Positions 18,116-25,836 of a stretch of 64,000 nucleotides of DNA are shown in pieces. The position numbers were made by a program, and so were the translations under genes. Source of the stretch: Nocardia kruczakiae NBRC 101016 (GTDB taxonomy: Bacteria > Actinomycetota > Actinomycetes > Mycobacteriales > Mycobacteriaceae); the NCBI RefSeq assembly GCF_001612965.1, contig NZ_BDBL01000018.1, forward strand, positions 1 through 64,000, written 5' to 3'. The notes below the pieces were generated by a model. It did not search any database, was not told the DNA's origin, and saw only the letters and a program-made list of their open reading frames with translations. Within the stretch, counting starts at the first letter, position 1. The number at the start of each line of letters is the position of its first letter.

Positions 18116-19806
18116 TCCTCGTGCACGTATCCGGCGCGGTCGCCGCGCCGCGGTAGCCATAGTGCGGTGACCACGGCGGCGATCAGAATCATGATCGCCG
18201 ACACCAGCAGCGCCACCTCGAGTCCACGATGGAAGGCCTCGTAGGTCGCGTGGATGACCCGGTTCACGATCGGTCCGTAGGCGGCCGAGGCCGCCGCGTC
18301 ACCCCCGGCCGGGACGTTGCCGGTCTCGATGGCGTCGATGACGATGGCCTGGAAATTCGCCGGCACGCCGATCTGCCGCAACCGATCCCGCAGGTCCGAA
18401 TTCAGGAAGGAATTGACCAGCGAACCCAGGACGGCCACACCGACCACCGCCCCGACCTGGCGCATGGTGTTGGTGGCGGCGGCCGCCATACCGGAATGTT
18501 CGGCCGGAACGCCGGACAGCACGGCCGAGGTCAGCGGCACCACCGCGATACCGAACCCGAGGCCGGCCAGCATCAGGGCCAGCGCCAGCGGCGTGAATTC
18601 GACTGTGACGCCGAGGAACTGACGCGTGAGCAGAATGCCCGCCGCACCGAGCACACAGCCGGCGATCATCGGCGTGCGGGAGCCGCGCAGCGCCACCCAG
18701 AATCCGGAGATCAGCGAGCCGGCGATGATCGCCACGGCCATCGGGCCGAATACCGCGGCGGTTCGCCACCCCGAATAGTCCAGCACCTCTTGCAGATACA
18801 GCGCGGTGAAGAAGAAGATCGAGAAGATGCCGAAGTAGACCGCGAACGCCACCACCAGCGCACTGCGCACCAGCGGGCGCTCCAGGTAGCGGAAGTCGAA
18901 CATCGGATTGCGCGCGCGCGACTCGACCACCAGGAAGGCGACGAAGGCCATCCCGCCGATCACGAACAGCGTGATCACCGAGGCGGCCGAATAGCCCACC
19001 TGCTCACCGGAGATGGCCGCGTAGATCACGCAGCCGAGAAACGTTGCGCCCAGGACGAATCCGGCCCAATCGACCGGGCCCGGCTGCGGATCGGCGCTTT
19101 CCGGCACGAATTTCAGCGCCGCCGCCAGCACGATGACGCCGACGATCAGGTTGAACCAGAAGATCGAGCGCCAGCCGAACGCCCCGACCAGCAGCCCGCC
19201 GATCACCGGCCCCAGCGCCAGCGCCAATCCGGAGACCGCCGCCCACGCACCCAGTGCCTTCGCGCGGGCGCCGCGATCGGGGAAGATGTGCCGGATCACC
19301 GACAGGGTGCCCGGTTCGGAGGCCGCCGCACCCACGCCCATGACCGCCCGCCCGGCGATCAGGATCGACACACTTCCGGCCACCGCGGACAACACCGAGC
19401 CGACGGCGAACACCACCAGCCCGCCGACCATGACGCGTTTGCGGCCCCACCGGTCGCCGAGGGTGCCGGCGGTGAGCATCAGACTCGCGAACACCAGGGT
19501 GTAGGCGTTCACCACCCATTGCAGCGACACCACACCGGCATGGACGTCGGACTGGATATCACCGAGGACGACGCTGACGATCGTGGTGTCGAGGAAGGTG
19601 ACGAACAGGACGGCCGTGACCACCGCGAGCGCCACATAGGGCCGCTTCGTGCCGGACGATACCGGTTGCGCCGCAATGGATCCCATCGCCGCTGCGGTCT
19701 CGGCGCGAGCGCTCACGGCAGGGCCGGTATCCGGCGCGGCGGATTCGGCCCCGGCTCCCGATTCGGAATGCCGGGCGGCCGGCCCAGGGCGATCCGGCGA
19801 CGTCAT
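18112..19806 (-). CDS. MFS transporter, DHA2 family
   Basis: This 564-residue transporter has about 14 membrane helices and a long polar N-terminal tail (about 70 residues). Helix 1 carries FLDTTIVSVVLGDIQ, the helix 2-3 loop GTLGDRWGRKRVMVGG, and motif C appears as LGPVIGGLLVGAFGWRSIFWFNL. The start is ATG 19806 with GAGG six bases upstream; longer frames into the lipoprotein gene are unlikely. It begins only seven bases after the stop of the MTB12-like lipoprotein gene, so both are probably co-transcribed. The substrate is unknown. A lipid, or a compound linked to the neighbouring acyltransferase fusion, is possible but unproven. Confidence 0.92.
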   Translation of the reverse strand: MTSPDRPGPAARHSESGAGAESAAPDTGPAVSARAETAAAMGSIAAQPVSSGTKRPYVALAVVTAVLFVTFLDTTIVSVVLGDIQSDVHAGVVSLQWVVNAYTLVFASLMLTAGTLGDRWGRKRVMVGGLVVFAVGSVLSAVAGSVSILIAGRAVMGVGAAASEPGTLSVIRHIFPDRGARAKALGAWAAVSGLALALGPVIGGLLVGAFGWRSIFWFNLIVGVIVLAAALKFVPESADPQPGPVDWAGFVLGATFLGCVIYAAISGEQVGYSAASVITLFVIGGMAFVAFLVVESRARNPMFDFRYLERPLVRSALVVAFAVYFGIFSIFFFTALYLQEVLDYSGWRTAAVFGPMAVAIIAGSLISGFWVALRGSRTPMIAGCVLGAAGILLTRQFLGVTVEFTPLALALMLAGLGFGIAVVPLTSAVLSGVPAEHSGMAAAATNTMRQVGAVVGVAVLGSLVNSFLNSDLRDRLRQIGVPANFQAIVIDAIETGNVPAGGDAAASAAYGPIVNRVIHATYEAFHRGLEVALLVSAIMILIAAVVTALWLPRRGDRAGYVHED

Positions 19807-19813
19807 CGCGACC

Positions 19814-20386
19814 TCAACTGGTCGGCACAGGAAGGATGGTGGGCCCGCCCGGCGCCGCCGTTGTCGCACCCGGTGCCGGCGTCGTACTGGGTGCCGGGGT
19901 CCCCGAGGTCGCACCGCAGACCGGCGGGGCCGCGCCCTCCAGCGTGAGCAGGGCGCAGAAGGTCGCGGCCGTCACCTTCCAGGTGCCCTCGATCTGCACC
20001 GCGCCGCCCTGCTGACCGGACAGCGCCGGTGTGCCGTTGAACAGCACGTCGAAGGTGACGTCGGCGTGGTCGGTGCTGGTGCTGGCGACATTGGTGACCT
20101 TGGCCGAGGCGGATTTCGCCATCGGCGAATCGGCCTGTGCCTCGATCGCGGCGGCGAACGCGGGCCCGTTCTCCAGCAGCGCGACCTTCTCGTCGGCGGA
20201 GGTGGATCCGTCGAAGAAGCGCTCGAAGTTCCGGGTCACCGCCTGGGTCACCGTCGGCGTGCCGCTACTCGACGATTCGGTGGATTTGCTGCCGGAGTCA
20301 TCGCTGCCGCAGGCGGCAGCGGCGGTCACCAGCGCGGTAAGCGCGCATGCCGCAGACATTTTCGCCACTATCCCGCGTTCGAACAT
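19814..20386 (-). CDS. MTB12-like secreted lipoprotein
   Basis: This 190-residue protein has a signal peptide followed by a lipobox-like TAAAAC at about residues 22-27, then a Ser/Gly-rich linker. The globular part has the pattern of the mycobacterial low-molecular-weight antigen MTB12 family: NFERFFDGSTSADEKVALLE, then FAAAIEAQA, and FDVLFNG. The C-terminus is a Pro/Thr/Ala-rich tail of about 35 residues. ATG 20386 is preceded by AGGGAGG at ideal spacing. It sits between the PAP2-acyltransferase fusion and the MFS gene. The function of the family is unknown; surface location is predicted. Confidence 0.8.
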   Translation of the reverse strand: MFERGIVAKMSAACALTALVTAAAACGSDDSGSKSTESSSSGTPTVTQAVTRNFERFFDGSTSADEKVALLENGPAFAAAIEAQADSPMAKSASAKVTNVASTSTDHADVTFDVLFNGTPALSGQQGGAVQIEGTWKVTAATFCALLTLEGAAPPVCGATSGTPAPSTTPAPGATTAAPGGPTILPVPTS

Positions 20387-20455
20387 GAGGCGGCCTCCCT
20401 CGGCGACGGTAGGCTCGGTGATCAACTCGCTCGAAGACTACTCGCCGGAACCGGG

Positions 20456-22612
20456 CTACGGACGCTTATCGGACACGAACGTGGTATCGGCGAGTTCGGC
20501 CAGCACATCGGGCAACTCGGCGGCGACCGCCCGCGCGTCGAGCAGCGCCGGATCCACCGAGAGGCCGATCCCCAATGCGCCGTTCCAGCTCAGCACCCCG
20601 GCGACCAGCGGAACTCCCGGAGCCGACGGCAGGATCGGAAACACCCGGGTGATCGGCATGTTCGCGAAGGTCATCGCCAGTTCGGGACCGGCCATGTTGG
20701 AGACGATGGCGTGGAAGAACCGCCCGCCGTACACCGACCGCGCGAAGGCCCCGACGGCCGGTTCGGGGAGCAGCCTGAGCACCCGATCCATCACGAAATG
20801 CGAGGCGAGCGCGCGGGTTCCGGAATGCAGCCGGTCGCTGCGGGTGCGGATCTCGGAAAGACGCTGCGCCGGGGTCGCCGCCGTCAGCGGAATGTCGATC
20901 ATCACGGCGGCGGTCGAATTGCCCTCCGCCCCCGACATCGGGTCGCGCACCATCAACGGCACCGCCACCCGGATCTGCCCGCCCAACCGCTCCCCCAGAT
21001 CGGGGCGAAGACGCTGCAGCGCCGTGACGGTGATGCTCAGCAGTACGTCGGTCACCCGGGCGCGATGCGAACGGGCCACGGCCCGAACGGTTTCCAGGTC
21101 CAGCGAACAGACGGTGAACACGCGTCGCACGCAGTCGTCGGGCAGCGTTCCCTTCGGCTGGGCATCGGCGGCCAGTTGCGCCAGACCGGCCGCGGTGCCG
21201 GCGACGGTGGTCCCCCAGCTCGGCGGCTTACGCTCGGCCACCGGCAGATCGATGGTCGGGCGCAGCAGGCGCAGGGCCTGCACCACCGTGCCGATACCGT
21301 CGGCGACCACGTGATGCAGCAGCAGGACCACGCCGATCGCGCCCGCCTCCGGGTCGCGCACCAGGACGAGTCGCCACAGCGGCCGATCCTTGGGCAGCAC
21401 CTCGGCGGCGAGATCCGTGACCACCCGGCTGATTTCGTCCACCCGCCGCACCACCGCGCCCGGTGTCATGGTCGCTTCGGCCGCCACCGCACCACGTGAT
21501 TCCACGGACTCCCCGTTGGCCGCTGCCGGCCCGACGGCGATACCGGTGGTGAGCACTGCGCTGAGGGCCGCCCCGGACCCCACCTCGAGACCATCCGGTT
21601 CGCCGAGGGCCTCCGGATCGGTGCCGGGAATCGTGCGCTCGGTGACGTGCCAGTCCCAGTCGACCGGACTGTCCACCCAGCGTGCCCGGCGCCACCGCCC
21701 CGGCTGGTCCAGACGCTGCTGGAAGCGCGGCAGATGTGCCAGCTCGCCCTGGACCAGTTCCCGCACCGCGGCGAGATCGGGTCCGCCGTCGGCCCGCGGC
21801 CGGAACACGACCATGCCGCCCACCTGCTGCGGAATGCCGGTCTTCTCGATGTGGAGGAAGAACGCGTCGGCGGGCGGCACCACCGGCGCTCGCGCGTACC
21901 AGCGGTCGACCAGCTGGATACTCGCCGCGACGAAGGCCACCGCGATCACCGCGTCGAGGATGAAGTGATTGGCGGTCGCGACGATCACGTAGGTGGTCAG
22001 CCCGACGTGCAGCGCGCTGAGCACCTGCACGATCCACCCGCCGGAGACCCGGGCCAGCACCACACTCACCCACAGCGCCCAGCCGACGTGCAGCGAGGGG
22101 ACCGCCGCGAGCTGATTCGCCCCCGACACCAGGGACGAACCCCAGGACCCCCACGTGTGGCCGGCGACGACGGTATCGGTGAAGCCCAGTTCGGGCAGCA
22201 GTCGCGGCGGGGTGACAGGGCAGAGCGCGAAACAGGCGATGGCCAGGATGTTCAGCAGCAGAAACGAGTCGCGGGCGCGGGCGTATTCGGCGCGGCGGCG
22301 AAAATACAGCCAGAACAGCAGCGCGAACGCACTGACGATGTAGGTGAAGGCGTATTCGTAGTTGGCCAGGGTCGCGAGCAGCGCCTGTGACTCCAGCCAG
22401 CTGTTGAGCGGGCGCTCGACGTCGATCGCGAGCCACTGTTCGAGATCGAAGATGCGGTGGGCGTTGCGGTCGGCCAGTTCGCGGCGGGCCGGGGTGTGCA
22501 GGGCGTCGACCGCGAGGTACAGCCCGAATACCGCGAGCCCGGCCACACAGTCCCGCCACAGCACCGGACGCGACGGATTGCCCACACAACCGTCATAACA
22601 CATGCGTCGCAA
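20456..22612 (-). CDS. Bifunctional PAP2 phosphatase / WS-DGAT-type O-acyltransferase fusion
   Basis: This 718-residue fusion has a membrane PAP2_3-type domain in residues 1 to about 240, with CPVTPPRLLP, VPSLHVGWAL (PSLH at 172-175) and NHFILDAV (HxxxD at 216-220). A wax-ester synthase/diacylglycerol acyltransferase domain follows from about residue 247 (PADAFFLHIEKTG), with the catalytic HHxxxDG motif as HHVVADG at 433-439 and the usual late block SNMAGPELAMTFANMPI. A low-complexity insert (about 333-383) interrupts the acyltransferase. Together the parts could dephosphorylate phosphatidate and acylate the resulting diacylglycerol at the membrane, the last two steps of triacylglycerol synthesis; the coupling is inferred. 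It starts four bases after the stop of an EamA-family gene. Confidence 0.88.
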   Translation of the reverse strand: MRRMCYDGCVGNPSRPVLWRDCVAGLAVFGLYLAVDALHTPARRELADRNAHRIFDLEQWLAIDVERPLNSWLESQALLATLANYEYAFTYIVSAFALLFWLYFRRRAEYARARDSFLLLNILAIACFALCPVTPPRLLPELGFTDTVVAGHTWGSWGSSLVSGANQLAAVPSLHVGWALWVSVVLARVSGGWIVQVLSALHVGLTTYVIVATANHFILDAVIAVAFVAASIQLVDRWYARAPVVPPADAFFLHIEKTGIPQQVGGMVVFRPRADGGPDLAAVRELVQGELAHLPRFQQRLDQPGRWRRARWVDSPVDWDWHVTERTIPGTDPEALGEPDGLEVGSGAALSAVLTTGIAVGPAAANGESVESRGAVAAEATMTPGAVVRRVDEISRVVTDLAAEVLPKDRPLWRLVLVRDPEAGAIGVVLLLHHVVADGIGTVVQALRLLRPTIDLPVAERKPPSWGTTVAGTAAGLAQLAADAQPKGTLPDDCVRRVFTVCSLDLETVRAVARSHRARVTDVLLSITVTALQRLRPDLGERLGGQIRVAVPLMVRDPMSGAEGNSTAAVMIDIPLTAATPAQRLSEIRTRSDRLHSGTRALASHFVMDRVLRLLPEPAVGAFARSVYGGRFFHAIVSNMAGPELAMTFANMPITRVFPILPSAPGVPLVAGVLSWNGALGIGLSVDPALLDARAVAAELPDVLAELADTTFVSDKRP

Positions 22613-22616
22613 GCTT

Positions 22617-23534
22617 TTACGACATCAGGCTGGGCGATTCGTCGGTTATCTCCTTGTTACCGGCATAGAAGGCGCGGGCCAGCGGCGAATGCGCGAGTCC
22701 GCCGATCCCGGCCGCGATCAGTGCTCCGGCGACCGCGACTCCGGCCAGCGCTCCGGGGGTGTGCGGCGGCACGACTTTGAAGGCCAGCACGCCGACCACG
22801 TAACTGACGATCGGATTCGTCACGCTCATGGCCGCGATCGCCCAGGGCAGCGGCCCGGCGGCGAAGGCGGTCTGTTCCAGCACCAGCCCGCTGAGCGTGG
22901 AAACGGCGAGCAGATAGCCGGGCCAGTCGGTGGCGGTAGCGGGGATGCCGCGGTAGACCAGATCCTCGGTGGTCAACTTCATGAAGACGGCGCTCATCGC
23001 GAAACAGACGCCGGCGGCCACCGCCACGAGGTTCGCGGCCACCCAGATCGGGCAGCGGATGCTGATCAGGGCCAGCAGTGCCACCAGACCCGCGGCGGAG
23101 AAGGTGGCCAGTAGCACCCGGCCGCGATCCGGATCTCCCGCCAGCGGCGCCACACCGCCGACGCCGAACAGCACGCCCAGGCCGGCGCAGACCAGCAGCG
23201 CGAACCAGATGTCGCGGCCACGCGGGCGACGCCGGCGTCCGAACGCCTCGAGCGGGACCGCGAACAGCAGCTGAGTCGACATCAGCGGTTGCACGGCGGC
23301 CACCGAGCCCAGATGCAGCGCGACCGCCTGGGTGAAGAAGCCCGCGAGGTTGGTGATCCAGCCGCGCAGCCAGGTGCCGCTGCGCAGCAGACGCTGCATG
23401 AGTGTGGTCATACCGAAGACCCGGGCCGCCCGGGGTTGTTCGGCGACCACGGTGCGCGCCGCGCGCTGTTGCAGATATCCGGCCGCGGCGAACAAGAATG
23501 CGGCCAGCACTCCCAACGCGATGACCAGGACCAT
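22617..23534 (-). CDS. DMT/EamA-like multi-helix transporter
   Basis: This 305-residue protein has about ten hydrophobic segments and the internal two-fold pattern of the drug/metabolite transporter superfamily. It starts MVLVIALGVLAAFLFAAAGY, has the loop QPLMSTQLLFAVPLEAF typical of actinobacterial NIPA-like or EamA-like members, and repeats a related element in the second half (SVTNPIVSYVVGVLAF). Its stop lies four bases before the start of the PAP2-acyltransferase fusion, so the pair is probably one transcript. The substrate is unknown; a role in lipid precursor or ion movement is only suggested by context. Confidence 0.85.
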   Translation of the reverse strand: MVLVIALGVLAAFLFAAAGYLQQRAARTVVAEQPRAARVFGMTTLMQRLLRSGTWLRGWITNLAGFFTQAVALHLGSVAAVQPLMSTQLLFAVPLEAFGRRRRPRGRDIWFALLVCAGLGVLFGVGGVAPLAGDPDRGRVLLATFSAAGLVALLALISIRCPIWVAANLVAVAAGVCFAMSAVFMKLTTEDLVYRGIPATATDWPGYLLAVSTLSGLVLEQTAFAAGPLPWAIAAMSVTNPIVSYVVGVLAFKVVPPHTPGALAGVAVAGALIAAGIGGLAHSPLARAFYAGNKEITDESPSLMS

Positions 23535-23632
23535 GCGGACCCCCGCTCAGGTGATCTATTCGCACTGTACGCCCGACTCCGTATCGAACCTGATCATGGA
23601 CGATGGGCGGGAACGGCGGATGAGCGGGGTGC

Positions 23633-24691
23633 TCAGAGGGCGTGTTCGTCGAGCCACATGCGGGCGAGGTCGGCCGCCGGGGCGTGTTCGTCACGGACGC
23701 GGCGGACCATGGTCGCGAGGTCGGCGGTGGTGAGCTCGCCGGCTACGTAATCGAGTTTCTTGATCTGCCGCTGGTCCAGGGCGCCCTGACGCAGCAGCGG
23801 GACGATGTTCTGGGCGCGGAAGGCGTACGCCGGATCGGTGACGACGGCCGGGTCGGTGCCGACGGCCGGGTCGGTGCCGACGGCCGGGTCACCGGGGCCG
23901 CCCGGGAGTAGTGCGACGGCCGAGGTGAACACGCCCGCGTCGACTGCTCCGTCGCGCAATGCCTTTCGCAGTTCGCCGTCACCGGGGAAGTCGACGTGGT
24001 GGGTGATATCGCAGCCGTACACGGTGCGCAGCGGCGTCAGCACATCGCGCTGCGGGTCCGGCGGCGTCCGGAGCGGGTCGAGTTCGCGCCCGCCGGCGAT
24101 GCCCACGGTCAGTTCACCGCAATGCTGTGCGAGGTCGGCCGCATTCGCCGGATAGCGCGCTGCCGCGGTGGCGCCGAGTGCGAGCTGCGGCCGCAGATCG
24201 GTGGCGTCGGCGAAATCGGACACCGCCAGACCCTCCGGCACGGCCCGGCTCAGATCATCGGCGACCGAGCCGATATGGCGCGCCTCGAGAGTCACCGGCG
24301 TCCCCGCGGTCATATCGATCGGCGGGCCGGGCTCATGATGCTCCGCGACGCTCGCGGCCGTCGCCCGATCCGGGGCGGTCGCCGAGGACGAGGAGTCGAA
24401 GGTGGTGAGGAGATCACCACTGGTGTCGCCCACCAGCGTGATCGTGCCCGCGTCCAGCGCCGCCAGATAGTCCGCACGCTGTCCGAGATGCTTTTTCACC
24501 GTCGTTCGCGTGCCGGTGCGCGCGAGCGCCTGAGCATAGATTTCGGCGACGACCTCCGACTGCGCCGAATCTCCGGCGCCGACGGTGATCGTCGACTCGC
24601 CGTCACCGTTGGCACATGACACCGCCAGCGTGGCGGCGGTGACGGCGACCAGCACCCGGGCCGTCACTCGCGCCGATCCGGCCAATCCCAT
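23633..24691 (-). CDS. OpuAC-like substrate-binding lipoprotein (orphan)
   Basis: This 352-residue protein has a signal peptide ending in the lipobox LAVSC at about residues 22-26. The mature part resembles glycine-betaine/choline-type ABC substrate-binding domains: STITVGAGDSAQSEVVAEIYAQAL near the N-terminus and DYVAGELTTADLATMVRRV near the end. No permease or ATPase gene is adjacent, so it is an orphan. ATG 24691 was chosen because it places the signal peptide correctly; ATG 24727 is an alternative. A tandem repeat encodes successive GTDPAV units in the middle of the protein. Ligand residues could not be identified, so substrate is open. Confidence 0.78.
   Translation of the reverse strand: MGLAGSARVTARVLVAVTAATLAVSCANGDGESTITVGAGDSAQSEVVAEIYAQALARTGTRTTVKKHLGQRADYLAALDAGTITLVGDTSGDLLTTFDSSSSATAPDRATAASVAEHHEPGPPIDMTAGTPVTLEARHIGSVADDLSRAVPEGLAVSDFADATDLRPQLALGATAAARYPANAADLAQHCGELTVGIAGGRELDPLRTPPDPQRDVLTPLRTVYGCDITHHVDFPGDGELRKALRDGAVDAGVFTSAVALLPGGPGDPAVGTDPAVGTDPAVVTDPAYAFRAQNIVPLLRQGALDQRQIKKLDYVAGELTTADLATMVRRVRDEHAPAADLARMWLDEHAL
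23830..23890. repeat. 18-bp tandem repeat inside the OpuAC-like gene
   Basis: Two identical 18-base units (23844-23861 and 23862-23879) are flanked by partial copies on both sides. In the minus-strand protein they encode repeated TDPAVG units, an in-frame expansion that keeps the gene open. Confidence 0.85.
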
Positions 24692-24887
24692 CCGGCGACA
24701 CCCACTCCCGATAGTCAGCGACAACATCCGGCAGCCGGGAACGCCCGGCACAGGAATCGTAGGTGCGCCGCATCCGCACATCCGATCCGCACCCACCCTG
24801 CGACGACCATGGGCCAACCGCAGCTGCCGGTTTCAGCTTTGAATTCCCCGAGTGCCCGCATCTCCGTACGGGTTGCCCTCCCGCGGT

Positions 24888-24905
24888 CGCGAACGTTCGT
24901 TCGCG
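24888..24905. promoter_or_regulatory. LexA (SOS) box-like dyad
   Basis: CGCGAAC-GTTC-GTTCGCG is a perfect 7-bp dyad containing GAAC-N4-GTTC, the core of Gram-positive LexA boxes. It is about 200 bases from the lipoprotein start and 250 from the response regulator start, which is far for direct repression of either. Confidence 0.4.
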
Positions 24906-25122
24906 CGGCGCAGCGAGGCGATTTCACGGGCCGCTCGCCTGTTCCGCTGCCGCTTTTCCGATATGTCGTCGCCAGTGGCACCACGCCCCGTCAACCGTTC
25001 GATGAAACGACGAATTCCCAAGCGCACCAACCTCTTCCACTCTCCCGATACCGATAATTCTACGCCCGGCCACCGACAAGTAGCGGCCTCCGCGGGAGCG
25101 CGAACCGGACTCTCGAGCGGCA

Positions 25123-25139
25123 TTCAGCCAGGTCTCAGC
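25123..25139 (+). promoter_or_regulatory. Candidate response-regulator box upstream of the two-component operon
   Basis: TCAGC occurs at 25124-25128 and again at 25135-25139, a direct repeat with an 11-base period as used by OmpR-family regulators. Similar TCAG pairs occur upstream of the hemophore-like gene at 27341-27396. Confidence 0.5.
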
Positions 25140-25155
25140 AAGTGCGGCGAATAAT

Positions 25156-25836
25156 GTGCGGGTGCAGCCGGGACGCATTCTCCTGATCGAAGACGCCGAC
25201 GCCATTCGCACGGCGGTCGCCGCGGCCGTGCGCACCGCCGGACACGAGGTCCTCGCGCGCGAGCACGGCGATCGGCTGGAGGCCGATCTGGAGCGATTCC
25301 GTCCCGATGTCGTCGTCCTCGACGTGATGCTGCCGGGTCGCGACGGTTTCGGCCTGCTCGAGGTGGTGCGCGCCCGCAGCGGCGCCGGTGTGGTGATGCT
25401 GACCGCGCGCGACGGTGTGGAGGACCGGGTGCGCGGACTGCGTTCCGGATCCGACGACTACGTGGTGAAACCGTTCGACCTGGCCGAACTGGTAGCGCGG
25501 ATCGAGGCGTTGCTGCGGCGGATGGGGCGCATGCACAGCCGCATCACCATCGCCGATCTGGTGCTGGAAACCGATTCCGGCGTGGTGCTGCGCGGCGGCG
25601 AACCGATCACCCTCACCGCCACCGAATTCAAACTCCTCGCCTACCTCGCGGCCCACCGCGACCGGGTCGTCACCAAGACCCAAATCCTCACCGCGGTCTG
25701 GGGTTACGAGGACTACGACCCGAATCTGGTCGAGGTCTACGTCAGCGCGGTGCGCCGCAAACTGGAGGCATACGGCCCACGCCTGCTGCACACGGTACGC
25801 GGCATGGGCTACGCGTTACGGGCGAATCCGCGATGA
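25156..25836 (+). CDS. OmpR-family response regulator
   Basis: This 226-residue protein has a receiver domain with phospho-acceptor D56 (VVVLDVMLPGRDG), conserved T83 (MLTARD) and K105 (VVKPFD). The C-terminal winged-helix domain ends HTVRGMGYALR. The start is GTG 25156; GTG 25162 is a close alternative. The stop overlaps the histidine kinase start in an ATGA junction, so the two are translationally coupled. TCAG direct repeats with an 11-base period lie just upstream and again before the hemophore-like gene that follows the kinase, which suggests autoregulation and control of that gene. The signal is unknown. Confidence 0.93.
   Translation: MRVQPGRILLIEDADAIRTAVAAAVRTAGHEVLAREHGDRLEADLERFRPDVVVLDVMLPGRDGFGLLEVVRARSGAGVVMLTARDGVEDRVRGLRSGSDDYVVKPFDLAELVARIEALLRRMGRMHSRITIADLVLETDSGVVLRGGEPITLTATEFKLLAYLAAHRDRVVTKTQILTAVWGYEDYDPNLVEVYVSAVRRKLEAYGPRLLHTVRGMGYALRANPR

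Larger units (their letters stand above)
24692..25155. other. Intergenic region between orphan lipoprotein and two-component operon
   Basis: These 464 bases separate divergent genes. Short frames on both strands cover it but none has a recognisable domain or a convincing ribosome-binding site. It contains a LexA-box-like dyad at 24888-24905 and an 11-bp-period direct repeat just before the response regulator gene. Confidence 0.5.

Noticed and set aside
24833-25123. Basic 96-codon frame on the minus strand in the gap before the two-component operon
   Set aside because: No ribosome-binding site and no recognisable domain; other frames across the same region are also open, so chance is likely.
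24852-25154. 100-codon frame on the plus strand in the same gap
   Set aside because: No family similarity or good start site; it merely spans the gap before the response regulator.
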